Below are positions 16,553 to 24,069 of a DNA stretch of 41,898 nt, in pieces. Below the pieces are notes generated by a model. It worked only from the letters and a program-made list of their open reading frames with translations, was not told the origin of the DNA and did no database searches. The stretch is from JAGNHS01 sp964609695 (lineage in GTDB: Bacteria; Bdellovibrionota; UBA2428): NCBI GenBank assembly GCA_964609695.1, contig CAZSSP010000017.1, positions 1 through 41,898 on the forward strand, in the 5' to 3' direction. Position 1 is the first letter of the stretch; each line of letters starts with the position of its first letter. Position numbers and translations under genes: made by a program.

Positions 16553-17440
16553 TTATCTCCAAAAAAGAATGTAGTCTAAAATTCGCCGTCTGGGTTGATT
16601 TGATAAAAAAGTATTTTGATGTTCTTTAAGAATTTTTTTTTGCCGGTCTAGGTCAAATGGAGCTTGGGTCAGGGTGTTATTGGGGTCATCTCTCATCCAT
16701 TTTTGTTCATGCAAAATGTGTATTTGATTTAAAGAATATTCGGAACGAGATTTATAATTTCTGGAGAATTCGTTGAGATTATTGGAGTAAGTGACTTCGG
16801 CGAATATTAAGGGTTGTAGGGAACCATATATAGAGCCGTTTTTGAAAACATCCCAACGAAGATCTAGCAAGACTTCTGTAGGAAGTGCTTTAAGAAAATT
16901 AAACTCAGCTAACATGGCCCCAGTTTCCATTTGAAGGCGAGATTTTTCTGAGAAGTTTTCTTGAGGGTTTATCTCAACAGTTTGGCTCCATTGAATGAGG
17001 TGTGTGATTTCGTGAATTTGAGTTAAAAAATCGCCTATAGAATTTTTGCAAGTAGCATTATAAATAACAACACCATTTTCTGGTGAGAAAAAGCTATCTC
17101 CAAGCGTGCCTAGCTTTGGATAAATTATATTTTTTAAATAATGATCAACCAATGGAATTTTGTCTAAACTCACGTGATGTTCGACTAAATGTCTTATGTA
17201 GTACTGCGTTGCTGTATAAAGTTTATTTTTAAAACTTCCTCTTTTGGAAAAAATATTTTTAAACTTTTCTCTAAGTTCTTCAGTGTTGCTTTTGAGTAAT
17301 CTTTTGTTGATATCAATATAAACGTGTAGGGCGGACTCACAAGAAGATTCATTGGGATCTTTAGGGAAAGCGTTAGAGCTAAAAATCAGAGTGAGAATTA
17401 AAAAAAATAAAAAACTATTTCTACAGTTTCTGATCGCCAT
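16553..17440 (-). CDS. Secreted HExxH zincin-like protein heading the urate operon
   Basis: A 295-residue protein with a signal peptide (NSFLFFLILTLIFSSNAFP). The motif HEITH at residues 143-147 in a hydrophobic helix, followed about 25 residues later by Glu172 and Glu179 (METGAMLAEF), is the HExxH + Glu layout of gluzincin metalloproteases, which use zinc. Two further Cys (34 and 131) may pair. The family is not recognised and no substrate can be named. It sits 3 bases before the PuuD-like gene, so it is cotranscribed with urate degradation. No ribosome site is visible; a perfect hairpin ends 7 bases before the ATG. Confidence 0.75.
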   Translation of the reverse strand: MAIRNCRNSFLFFLILTLIFSSNAFPKDPNESSCESALHVYIDINKRLLKSNTEELREKFKNIFSKRGSFKNKLYTATQYYIRHLVEHHVSLDKIPLVDHYLKNIIYPKLGTLGDSFFSPENGVVIYNATCKNSIGDFLTQIHEITHLIQWSQTVEINPQENFSEKSRLQMETGAMLAEFNFLKALPTEVLLDLRWDVFKNGSIYGSLQPLIFAEVTYSNNLNEFSRNYKSRSEYSLNQIHILHEQKWMRDDPNNTLTQAPFDLDRQKKILKEHQNTFLSNQPRRRILDYILFWR

Positions 17441-17447
17441 CAGTATA

Positions 17448-17481
17448 CCGGTCTAAGGCTAAGCTTATAGCCTTAGACCGG
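17448..17481 (-). promoter_or_regulatory. Perfect 14-bp hairpin abutting the start of the urate operon
   Basis: CCGGTCTAAGGCTA (17448-17461) and TAGCCTTAGACCGG (17468-17481) are perfectly complementary around a 6-base loop. On the minus strand the hairpin lies between the upstream lipoprotein gene (ends 17528) and the ATG at 17440, leaving only 7 bases before the start codon. There is no T-run after it on the minus strand, so it is a poor terminator there. It could be an attenuator, a translation-blocking leader hairpin or an operator. Confidence 0.6.
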
Positions 17482-17527
17482 GGGATCAGCAATTTTATTT
17501 TGCTGGAGTATAGCTCAATAATTCTTG

Positions 17528-18148
17528 CTAGTTACAGCTTCCTTGGTAGACATAATCTCGACTGACGTCGTGTCTGTCACCATTGAAATTTGCCAATCCA
17601 AAATTATTGGAACGTCCAAGTTTAAACTTTATGTTCCAAAGGGTGTGCACCAAATAGTATTCAACGTAGCGTTCTCCGCTATAAGTGTGGCAAACATCGT
17701 GACATTCTCTATTTTCGCGTGATCCAGAACATTCCGTATGACATCTTTCATAGGTGCAGTGTTCGTATTCTTTTCTGAGTTCATTTTCTTTTTCTACACT
17801 CTTTTTAGCGGCTAACTTTACGTCATAGGGTTGGCCCGTCTGTGAAGCTTCAACCCTAACCCAGCTTCCGTCGAGAGGAATGTTTTCAATAGGGGCTTTA
17901 AAAGTGATTTTAGCTTTATCTCTAGAAGATTTATAAATAATGAGATCTACGGTGTTGTTGGAGTCATCTAAGCTTATGGTTGAATTATAAGTTCCAGCGT
18001 TAATTGGAATTTTCTTGCTTCCAAAAATTGATTTTTGAATGAACTCAAGAGCCGTATTGGCTTTAAATATTCCATCAACGTTTAAACTACATGCTGATAC
18101 TAATAATAATCCGATTAAAATTGATCCTAGGCTTTTTTTGTTTTTCAT
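17528..18148 (-). CDS. Cys-rich lipoprotein of unknown function
   Basis: A 206-residue lipoprotein with lipobox LVSAC (Cys20). Residues about 40-110 are beta-rich, with a Gly-Thr-Tyr segment like a small sandwich. A cluster of six Cys and several His follows between about 130 and 160 (HCTYERCHTECS, ECHDVCH), which could form disulfides or bind metal. One more Cys is next to the C-terminus. No known family is recognised. The next gene on this strand is the urate operon, separated by a hairpin. Confidence 0.8.
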   Translation of the reverse strand: MKNKKSLGSILIGLLLVSACSLNVDGIFKANTALEFIQKSIFGSKKIPINAGTYNSTISLDDSNNTVDLIIYKSSRDKAKITFKAPIENIPLDGSWVRVEASQTGQPYDVKLAAKKSVEKENELRKEYEHCTYERCHTECSGSRENRECHDVCHTYSGERYVEYYLVHTLWNIKFKLGRSNNFGLANFNGDRHDVSRDYVYQGSCN

Positions 18149-18189
18149 GTTTCCCCCAAGTTGACGTTAAAGCCCAATTCCAAAATCTA

Positions 18190-18214
18190 CAAGATTCAGC
18201 TGCTTTGAATCTTG
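18190..18214. other. Short inverted repeat in a divergent gene spacer
   Basis: CAAGATTCA (18190-18198) and TGAATCTTG (18206-18214) are perfect complements with a 7-base loop. They lie midway between two divergently transcribed lipoprotein genes, so they may be a shared operator. No promoter boxes could be assigned with confidence. Confidence 0.35.
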
Positions 18215-18278
18215 CCTATTTAAGGAAGCGCCAAGTCTTTTTGCATAGCCCTCCAGCTTGAAGTACTGTGCGTGAATT

Positions 18279-19103
18279 ATGAGGCTGTTTTTTATTTTCG
18301 GCGCGATATTAGCGACCATGTCTTGTTCGACTCAAAAGAAATCAGTCGCTACAATTCTTCCCGATACATCAAAAGTAATTCTTGAAAGAACCCATAAAAA
18401 CACTTTAAAAGTTGATGAAAAAATTGGCTTTAATAATATAGACGAATTTGTTTCTAAAAGAAGTGTTGTGGCCTATCGCTTTTCTGTTAACGATAAGCTG
18501 CACCTTTATTTTAATCATACTGAAATAAACAATTTAAGCACTGAAGATCGTGCTCCTTTGGAGTATTTTGATTATGGACCGACAATTGTAGTCAACGATA
18601 AAAAAGCATGGAAGTTGTTTGATCTTAGAAATCAACTCATGTCGTTTTATTGGGTGGGAGTTTTTGCAGATTCTAAATTTGAAAACATTTGGGGCGTTTT
18701 AGATTTAGCGATTAATTCCAAAGATCAAAACTTTTTATTAATTCAAAGTGTAGATAAAGGGCAAAGCTGGGCCTTGATAGGTTCAATTCCTAAACCCAAA
18801 GAGGATGTCGCTTTAGAGGAATTTAAAATCTATAAATCCGGAAAGCTTGAAATACTTTTGTCTAGGAGATTCGATGAGGCTGGCTCCTTGAAGGGTCGAG
18901 AAGTGTATCGAGGCGTTTCTCTTGATCTTGGACGATCTTGGGTTTTAGGTGAGGCCGATAATGAAATTTCGCTTGAAGCCTCTTCTCCATCGGCGTTTCG
19001 AGATGGCTCTTGTGAGAGTATTTATCCGTGGCCAGGTGAGAGAATTGCTCCTGCCTGTTTGATTCCTGTGCGCCCGTTTAAACAAGATCCTAATTCTCTT
19101 TAG
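18279..19103 (+). CDS. Lipoprotein with two Asp-box (BNR) motifs
   Basis: A 274-residue lipoprotein with lipobox ATMSC (Cys16). Two Asp-box motifs (S-x-D-x-G-x-S-W) are visible: SVDKGQSW at 157-164 and SLDLGRSW at 214-221. Asp boxes mark beta-hairpin turns in sialidase-like and related beta-propeller proteins. Two motifs are too few for a full catalytic sialidase and no active-site Arg triad can be assigned, so a partial or degenerate propeller is likelier. The C-terminal segment has two Cys (GSCESIYPW, APACLIP). It may be an envelope-bound carbohydrate-binding or scaffolding protein (inference). Confidence 0.75.
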   Translation: MRLFFIFGAILATMSCSTQKKSVATILPDTSKVILERTHKNTLKVDEKIGFNNIDEFVSKRSVVAYRFSVNDKLHLYFNHTEINNLSTEDRAPLEYFDYGPTIVVNDKKAWKLFDLRNQLMSFYWVGVFADSKFENIWGVLDLAINSKDQNFLLIQSVDKGQSWALIGSIPKPKEDVALEEFKIYKSGKLEILLSRRFDEAGSLKGREVYRGVSLDLGRSWVLGEADNEISLEASSPSAFRDGSCESIYPWPGERIAPACLIPVRPFKQDPNSL

Positions 19104-19189
19104 TCAAAAAATTGTCACCTCAAAAATGAGTTTTTTATCAAAACTAAAATTTAATTAGAATTCTTCCGATATTAAGAATAAGTGAATTT

Positions 19190-20617
19190 ATGTTAAAGAA
19201 ATTACGAATTGCCGTTATAGGATACGTTGGAGCAATTGCGGCATTCTTTTTATTTCTGACATGGATTAATAAACTTGAAAATGACCTGATGAATGAGAGA
19301 GTTTCTAAGAATCAATGGGTTATCGAAGGGCAACGGAGAATCACGAACTTATCTAAAGCAGCAGAGAATAGTGTGAAACATGTTTATAGAGTTCTCTATT
19401 GGACTAAAGAAAAGGAAAGTCGGGAAAATGTTGAAAAGTATGTTCAGAAATCCCATGAATTAGAAAAAGCTTTATTAAAATCAATAAGTGAAATCGAAAA
19501 ATGGAAAGATTTTAATTATGGGAAAATTGATACATCGGAATTGCTTGCAAAAGCTAAGATGATTAATCATAAGGGCTCCGATTTAATAAGATTGTCATGG
19601 GCCGGTGAACAGGCAGCCATATCTCAGCAGCTCGAAGATTATGATAAAGTATTTGAAGATTTTTCAAAATTGAGCATATTAAATTATACAAAAATAAATG
19701 AAAGCAAGCTGACTTTATATAAAGTTCGACAGGCAAGATTAGAGAATGTGAAAAAAATAAAGGTTTGGACTTCGGTACTTTTATTAACTTTACTTTTTGT
19801 TGGCGGACTTTTTCTATGGAGAAAAGGTGGAAGAATATTAGATTCTAGTTTCTTATTTTGGGAAAAGTCAGATTACGATAAATCTGAGAAACTTGAAGAA
19901 CTTATTGAAATGAATAAGATACTTTCAACTAAATGCAACGACATTGTGGGATCAAGCTTCAAAGTTTCAACTCATTGGAACGAAGGTTTTTCATTATTGC
20001 CCAAAGCCTGCGAATTGAGTGCTAAATTAGAATCGATTTCAAAAAGTACTGAGGAAAGATGGCCGTTGTTACTCAGGAATCAATTACAGGTTAAAGAGTC
20101 CTTAGAGGCATTAAGAATTGAAGTTTCACAAATAAGTGAAGATCACAAGGCTTCAGTTTCATCGCTGGATCGTCGATTAGAAATTGATCTTAAGAATTTT
20201 GAAAAATATTCTGAACTTGTTGATAAACACTTAACAAGCATTATTGAGCAAAAGTCTTCATACACTCTTCTTGTGGGTGCTTTAACGCAAATTAAAAAAG
20301 CATGGAATGCTGTCCACTCTAATTTGGAAAATAATCAAAATTTAAGCAAAATACTAAATGAATTAGTCTCTTCGTTTCATGGTTTATTGGGAGAGTTTCG
20401 AGCAGATTTTACAAATGCTGAGGAGTTCAGAAGATCATTAGAATTGGGGACCCATGATAAATTAGATACCTCTCAGGAGCGTTTTATCGAAGAAATGTCG
20501 CCTCTTGAGCCTAATGATGACTCCCCACAAGCCCAGTCTATTGTTGAATACTCATTAGAAGAGAAAATTAATGAAGCCGATAAGTCTGAAGACGACGTAG
20601 AGTCGCTCGCAGCTTAA
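19190..20617 (+). CDS. Two-helix membrane protein with long coiled coil, sensor-like
   Basis: A 475-residue protein with a membrane helix at about residues 6-27, a helical periplasmic region of about 165 residues, and a second membrane helix at about 194-212 (WTSVLLLTLLFVGGLFLW). A long mostly helical cytoplasmic part then ends in an acidic tail. The topology resembles four-helix-bundle chemoreceptors or sensor kinases, but no HAMP, kinase, GGDEF or methyl-accepting signature is present. It may be a structural or signalling partner that acts through coiled coils. No family is recognised. It follows the Asp-box lipoprotein by about 85 bases on the same strand. Confidence 0.8.
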   Translation: MLKKLRIAVIGYVGAIAAFFLFLTWINKLENDLMNERVSKNQWVIEGQRRITNLSKAAENSVKHVYRVLYWTKEKESRENVEKYVQKSHELEKALLKSISEIEKWKDFNYGKIDTSELLAKAKMINHKGSDLIRLSWAGEQAAISQQLEDYDKVFEDFSKLSILNYTKINESKLTLYKVRQARLENVKKIKVWTSVLLLTLLFVGGLFLWRKGGRILDSSFLFWEKSDYDKSEKLEELIEMNKILSTKCNDIVGSSFKVSTHWNEGFSLLPKACELSAKLESISKSTEERWPLLLRNQLQVKESLEALRIEVSQISEDHKASVSSLDRRLEIDLKNFEKYSELVDKHLTSIIEQKSSYTLLVGALTQIKKAWNAVHSNLENNQNLSKILNELVSSFHGLLGEFRADFTNAEEFRRSLELGTHDKLDTSQERFIEEMSPLEPNDDSPQAQSIVEYSLEEKINEADKSEDDVESLAA

Positions 20618-20643
20618 TTCGGAACTCTAGATATCTTCGACGA

Positions 20644-22107
20644 TTAAATTCCGCTTGATGGAAAAGAACTGCGATATTGGTCTAATATGGATTTGAAAGC
20701 TTCTTCACAAACTTCAGGAGCTTTTTTACGCGTATCAGATGCAAAATACTCTATAGGAGCGGCTAATCCCATATCCATATTAAAGCCGGGGCATAGCATG
20801 GCCCAGGCACCGAAGCATTTAACGCCAGATTCGCTTTTAGTTGAAGCCTGGCAACTAGAGATTCCTTTAAAGGCATTGATGAGGTCACTTCTTGAGTCTT
20901 TGAAGAATTTTTCCGTTTGGCAAAAATCAAGAAGAGCATCGGGATTATTGATTGCAGCTTGTTTTAAAGATTCAATTTGTCTTTGAAAGATTAAACCTGT
21001 TTTGGGATAGGTGAGTCTATCGGCCGACATTTGAAGTATTCCATAGTTAGTTTGTTTGTTAATTGAAACATCTTTTACATTGTCTATGTTTAAAGCCTCT
21101 CTCCATGCATTTAGAGAAGTGCTCACATGATCTCTTTCGGTAATTTTTGTACCACCTAAAAGCCAACTTATAATAGGAATGCCTTTGGGGTTTTCTTTTT
21201 TAAAGGGCTTAGAACCTGTTCCTCTATAGCTCATGTCGGTGACTGTTGTGGAAAATCCACGATAACTTTCGATCATGATGTAGCTTGTTCTTCGAGCAAA
21301 GAGATCTAATTCATCGTTTGTGACTTTTTCACCTTTTCGAATTTTGCTTCTCAAGAAGCGTGTAAAATGCTCATAAGCAAAAGCACGCACGTTGCGAGGA
21401 ATGCTTTGACGGCAGCTCGAACTTTGTCTTGCGTAGCTCATGGGATCGTCAACGACGACTTCACTTGAATTTTTTCCCCAATGAGCGCGATCTTCTGGGT
21501 CTTTTTCTAAAAGAGGTCGTCTTAATTTTTTATCACAAGGTATACCAAGACTTTCACTAAGCTCATTGAGCTCTCGTGAAAGAGCGTAAAACTCTCTTAC
21601 AAATCCTCTTTCGCTCCAAGTGTAGTTGGATGATCCTTTGCTTTCGAGCTGAGCGAAGAATGCTGGAAGGTCTTTTGATTTAATTTTGAATTGATTTTCA
21701 ACATCAAAAGAAAAAAGTTTGTGTAATTTACTTATAGTTTTAATGAGAGATTTTCCGCTTCTTTGAAAACTCTCTCCAAAAAGGTTAACGCCCGCGTCTT
21801 TATAATAGGATAAAATTTTATCGGGATCGCTAAAGCTTTCAGCATCAGCTATTGCAAGGTTTTTACCCTCTTTCCAAGCGGTGTTTATATAATTAGGGCA
21901 ACCTAGAGAGCTCATCATGGTTGAGGCAAATTTATGGATGGATGGATTTTCAGCTTCATTTTTGTAGTTTTTACTTAAAAATTCTGCGAGTTCTTCTTTG
22001 TCATCTTTAATGGCGGAGTGAGCTGAATTTTCGTTAGCATTAATGGAGCTTGTAAGTGTCAGCAACAGAATGGCTGTTGAGGTTAAAATTTTGTTAAGCC
22101 CAGTCAT
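20644..22107 (-). CDS. Large exported protein, possibly lysozyme-like fold
   Basis: A 487-residue protein with a signal peptide (ILTSTAILLLTLTSSINANE). It has an AAGGAGA ribosome site and a plausible promoter upstream. It contains eight Cys, probably in disulfides. The segment NYGILQMSADRLTYP (about residue 353) resembles the G-x-x-Q-I/M-S patch of lysozyme-like transglycosylases, but a catalytic Glu in the matching position cannot be pointed out, so this is only a hint. Most of the protein is helical and unrecognised. It is convergent with the coiled-coil membrane gene. Confidence 0.75.
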   Translation of the reverse strand: MTGLNKILTSTAILLLTLTSSINANENSAHSAIKDDKEELAEFLSKNYKNEAENPSIHKFASTMMSSLGCPNYINTAWKEGKNLAIADAESFSDPDKILSYYKDAGVNLFGESFQRSGKSLIKTISKLHKLFSFDVENQFKIKSKDLPAFFAQLESKGSSNYTWSERGFVREFYALSRELNELSESLGIPCDKKLRRPLLEKDPEDRAHWGKNSSEVVVDDPMSYARQSSSCRQSIPRNVRAFAYEHFTRFLRSKIRKGEKVTNDELDLFARRTSYIMIESYRGFSTTVTDMSYRGTGSKPFKKENPKGIPIISWLLGGTKITERDHVSTSLNAWREALNIDNVKDVSINKQTNYGILQMSADRLTYPKTGLIFQRQIESLKQAAINNPDALLDFCQTEKFFKDSRSDLINAFKGISSCQASTKSESGVKCFGAWAMLCPGFNMDMGLAAPIEYFASDTRKKAPEVCEEAFKSILDQYRSSFPSSGI

Positions 22108-22131
22108 TTCACAAGTCTCCTTAGTTACTAT

Positions 22132-22160
22132 TTTAAACGCTTAACAATTTGATTGCTCAA
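22132..22160 (-). promoter_or_regulatory. Sigma-70-type promoter of the large exported protein
   Basis: On the minus strand TTGAGC (22160-22155) and TTTAAA (22137-22132) are separated by 17 bases, close to the -35/-10 consensus and spacing. The -10 lies about 25 bases before the ATG at 22107, which leaves a short leader holding AAGGAGA. Confidence 0.5.
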
Positions 22161-22257
22161 TTTTTCATAGGGAAAAGTTAAGAAATCGTTAAGTTTTTTG
22201 AATAAAAAAAACGCAAGTGTCTAAAAGTTGGTCAGCACATTTGTACTGTATTGAGGT

Positions 22258-23070
22258 CTATTTTTTGTTTCTTATGACTAGGGCGCCACTTAAAATGATG
22301 ATCCATCCAAAGTTGATCCAAACAAGAAACATAGGAATAGCAGCAAAAGTTCCATAGATTTTGTAGCTCGTAATTGCTCTAGTGTTATAAAAAGTGAAGG
22401 CGGATCTTGCGATTTCAAAAATTGGGGTCACAAATAGAGCGGCTCTAAAGGCTTCTTTTGATGGAATTCTTTTTTTGGGAACCAATAAATACATCACAAA
22501 GAATGCAAACATATCGATAACCCATGGAACAGGTTTGCTTAAAATCGGGAGGATATAGTCTTGGCCAAGCAATAACTTGTTGAGCCAAGAGCCTTTTCTA
22601 AAAAGGGCTCCAAGAAATGAAGAACATAATATGGCCACCGGTAAACCCATCATCACTGAAAACCTTCTTAAAATTAGAAATCCATAATGTTTAGAGTCGG
22701 GCCATTTGGCTTCTTTTCCCTCAAGGATTGAATCGATACTATTTCCAGTTTTTGTAAGGAGATTGTAGGCGGTATAAATTAAAACTAAAATTCCTACAAA
22801 ACCCCAGCTCGCACCTCTGACTTGAGCTGTCAGCTTTGTATAGGTTTTAACGAAGTTTTGGCTCGAGCTGACGTTGAGATTGCTTAGAATGTAATCTTGG
22901 AGGTTTCGAGCCAGCTCCTCGGTGATACCAATTTTCTGAAGATACCAAAAAATCAGGCCTACGGCGGGAACTATACTTAAAACCGTATGGTAGCTAAGCG
23001 CGGCAGCTTTGAGGGGTATTTCGTAGCTTTTGTATGTTGCAAAGCGTGTTTTAAGTGTCTCTAGATGCAT
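22258..23070 (-). CDS. YihY/BrkB-family inner-membrane protein
   Basis: A 270-residue protein with about six membrane segments. The N-terminus has the family pattern: ALSYHTVLSIVPAVGLIFWYLQ, then NLQDYILSNLNV. The middle has GFVGILVLIYTAYNLL and the end FAAIPMFLVWINFGWIIILSGA, matching the family's I-P-x-F-L-x-W-[IL]-x-x-x-W. Members were once called ribonuclease BN, but that activity belongs to another protein. The real role is unknown; a transporter or envelope role is suspected. Length is normal. Confidence 0.9.
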   Translation of the reverse strand: MHLETLKTRFATYKSYEIPLKAAALSYHTVLSIVPAVGLIFWYLQKIGITEELARNLQDYILSNLNVSSSQNFVKTYTKLTAQVRGASWGFVGILVLIYTAYNLLTKTGNSIDSILEGKEAKWPDSKHYGFLILRRFSVMMGLPVAILCSSFLGALFRKGSWLNKLLLGQDYILPILSKPVPWVIDMFAFFVMYLLVPKKRIPSKEAFRAALFVTPIFEIARSAFTFYNTRAITSYKIYGTFAAIPMFLVWINFGWIIILSGALVIRNKK

Positions 23071-23161
23071 TGTTGATATAGTTCTATCGTGATTTTTATT
23101 TTTTTGCTTGTCTGTTCTGTGATATGAGTACGAAAGATTCCTTTTGGAGGTTCAACGAGTT

Positions 23162-23260
23162 ATGGCTAAGAAGCGTAAACATAAAAAAAGCGTCCGTCAT
23201 CGTGCTAAGTTAAAAGCTAAGCATAAAAAAGCGCGAAAAAGACAAAGACGTCTTAAATAA
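23162..23260 (+). CDS. Tiny very basic protein, possibly ribosome-associated
   Basis: A 32-residue protein of which about two thirds is Lys or Arg plus His (begins MAKKRKHKKSVRHRA). GGAGG lies 12 bases before the ATG and a strong terminator starts within the stop codon, so it is an independent gene rather than noise. Such peptides resemble small ribosomal proteins of the bTHX or AURKAIP1/COX24 type, but no specific motif decides. It may bind rRNA or DNA (inference). Confidence 0.7.
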   Translation: MAKKRKHKKSVRHRAKLKAKHKKARKRQRRLK

Positions 23261-23305
23261 CTAAAGTCGAGGTCTTTCTCAGCTATGAAAAGGACCTCGT
23301 TAGTT
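23259..23305. terminator. Bidirectional terminator
   Basis: AACTAA (23259-23264) pairs with TTAGTT (23300-23305), and inside it CGAGGTC pairs with GACCTCG, with a three-base bulge. T-rich sequence follows on the plus strand. It stands between convergent small genes ending at 23260 and 23315. Confidence 0.75.
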
Positions 23306-23314
23306 TGAATTATT

Positions 23315-23512
23315 TTAAGCTGTTTTGGCTGTTTTTTTTAGAACTTCAAGAGCCTTTTCGTCGTTCTTTTCAACGGCATATTTGAGAGGCACTTTCGCAA
23401 AATAAAGCTCACCTTCGAGTTCAGCAAAAGCATACCAACTTCCTTGAAGATTTTGGTACATCACAGACACTTTTTTTGTTTGTTTTGGAACTTTGTTTTT
23501 TGTATTTTTCAT
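23315..23512 (-). CDS. Small conserved-looking protein of unknown function
   Basis: A 65-residue protein with a strong GGAGGAG ribosome site 7 bases before the ATG. The N-terminus is Lys-rich. The middle (YQNLQGSWYAFAELEGELYFAKVP) looks like a small beta-sheet, and the C-terminus is an Ala/Lys helix. The overlapping longer frame up to 23630 has no comparable start signal. No family is recognised. Confidence 0.7.
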   Translation of the reverse strand: MKNTKNKVPKQTKKVSVMYQNLQGSWYAFAELEGELYFAKVPLKYAVEKNDEKALEVLKKTAKTA

Positions 23513-23578
23513 AAGCTAACTCCTCCTTGAGTTGAACAGGCTTATGGATTAGCTTCGGCACTAAGAGATAAAACCTTA

Positions 23579-24037
23579 ATGAAAAATCTTGATGCCATAA
23601 GTAAAAGAAACGTTCTCTTTGGGGTGTCAAAAATGCCTGCGTCTAAAATGGTAGAGGCTGCTAAAAATATGGAAAATCAGGGCAATTTAAGTGATGCCGC
23701 AGATTTTTTTCATAAAGCTTCAGATAAAAACGAACTGAAGAGATTGCGCCAAAAAACCGTCGAAGATGGGGATGTTTTCCTTTTTTTGAAAATCACTCGA
23801 TTATTGGCTGAAGAAAACGTTGATTCAGCGCAATTGGAACTTTGTGCTCAAAAAGCCGAGTCTATTGGCAAAATACGTTACGCAATTATGGCTTACGAAA
23901 GATTGGGTAATGAAGAAAAAGTTGAGAGTCTTAAAAACCAGGTTTCTCAGGATTTAGATATTGTTTTTGAACGTGAGGCTAAGGCCCAGGTTTTTATTCC
24001 AGTTCATACTGAAGAAATCGTCGACGAAGAGGGCTGA
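23579..24037 (+). CDS. Helical repeat protein upstream of ftsH
   Basis: A 152-residue all-helical protein. Pairs such as MVEAAKNMENQGNLSDAADFFHKAS and AIMAYERLGNEEKVESL resemble tetratricopeptide-type helical hairpins, suggesting a protein-protein adaptor. ATG 23633 is an alternative start; neither has a strong ribosome site. It ends 32 bases before ftsH on the same strand, so the two are probably cotranscribed and the protein could assist FtsH (inference from position only). Confidence 0.7.
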   Translation: MKNLDAISKRNVLFGVSKMPASKMVEAAKNMENQGNLSDAADFFHKASDKNELKRLRQKTVEDGDVFLFLKITRLLAEENVDSAQLELCAQKAESIGKIRYAIMAYERLGNEEKVESLKNQVSQDLDIVFEREAKAQVFIPVHTEEIVDEEG

Positions 24038-24069
24038 TTTGCCTTTTTTCAGAATTAGTTGAGGCATGC

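Noticed and set aside
20687..20986. Plus-strand frame of 99 residues
   Set aside because: It lies wholly inside the exported-protein gene on the other strand and has no ribosome site or family.
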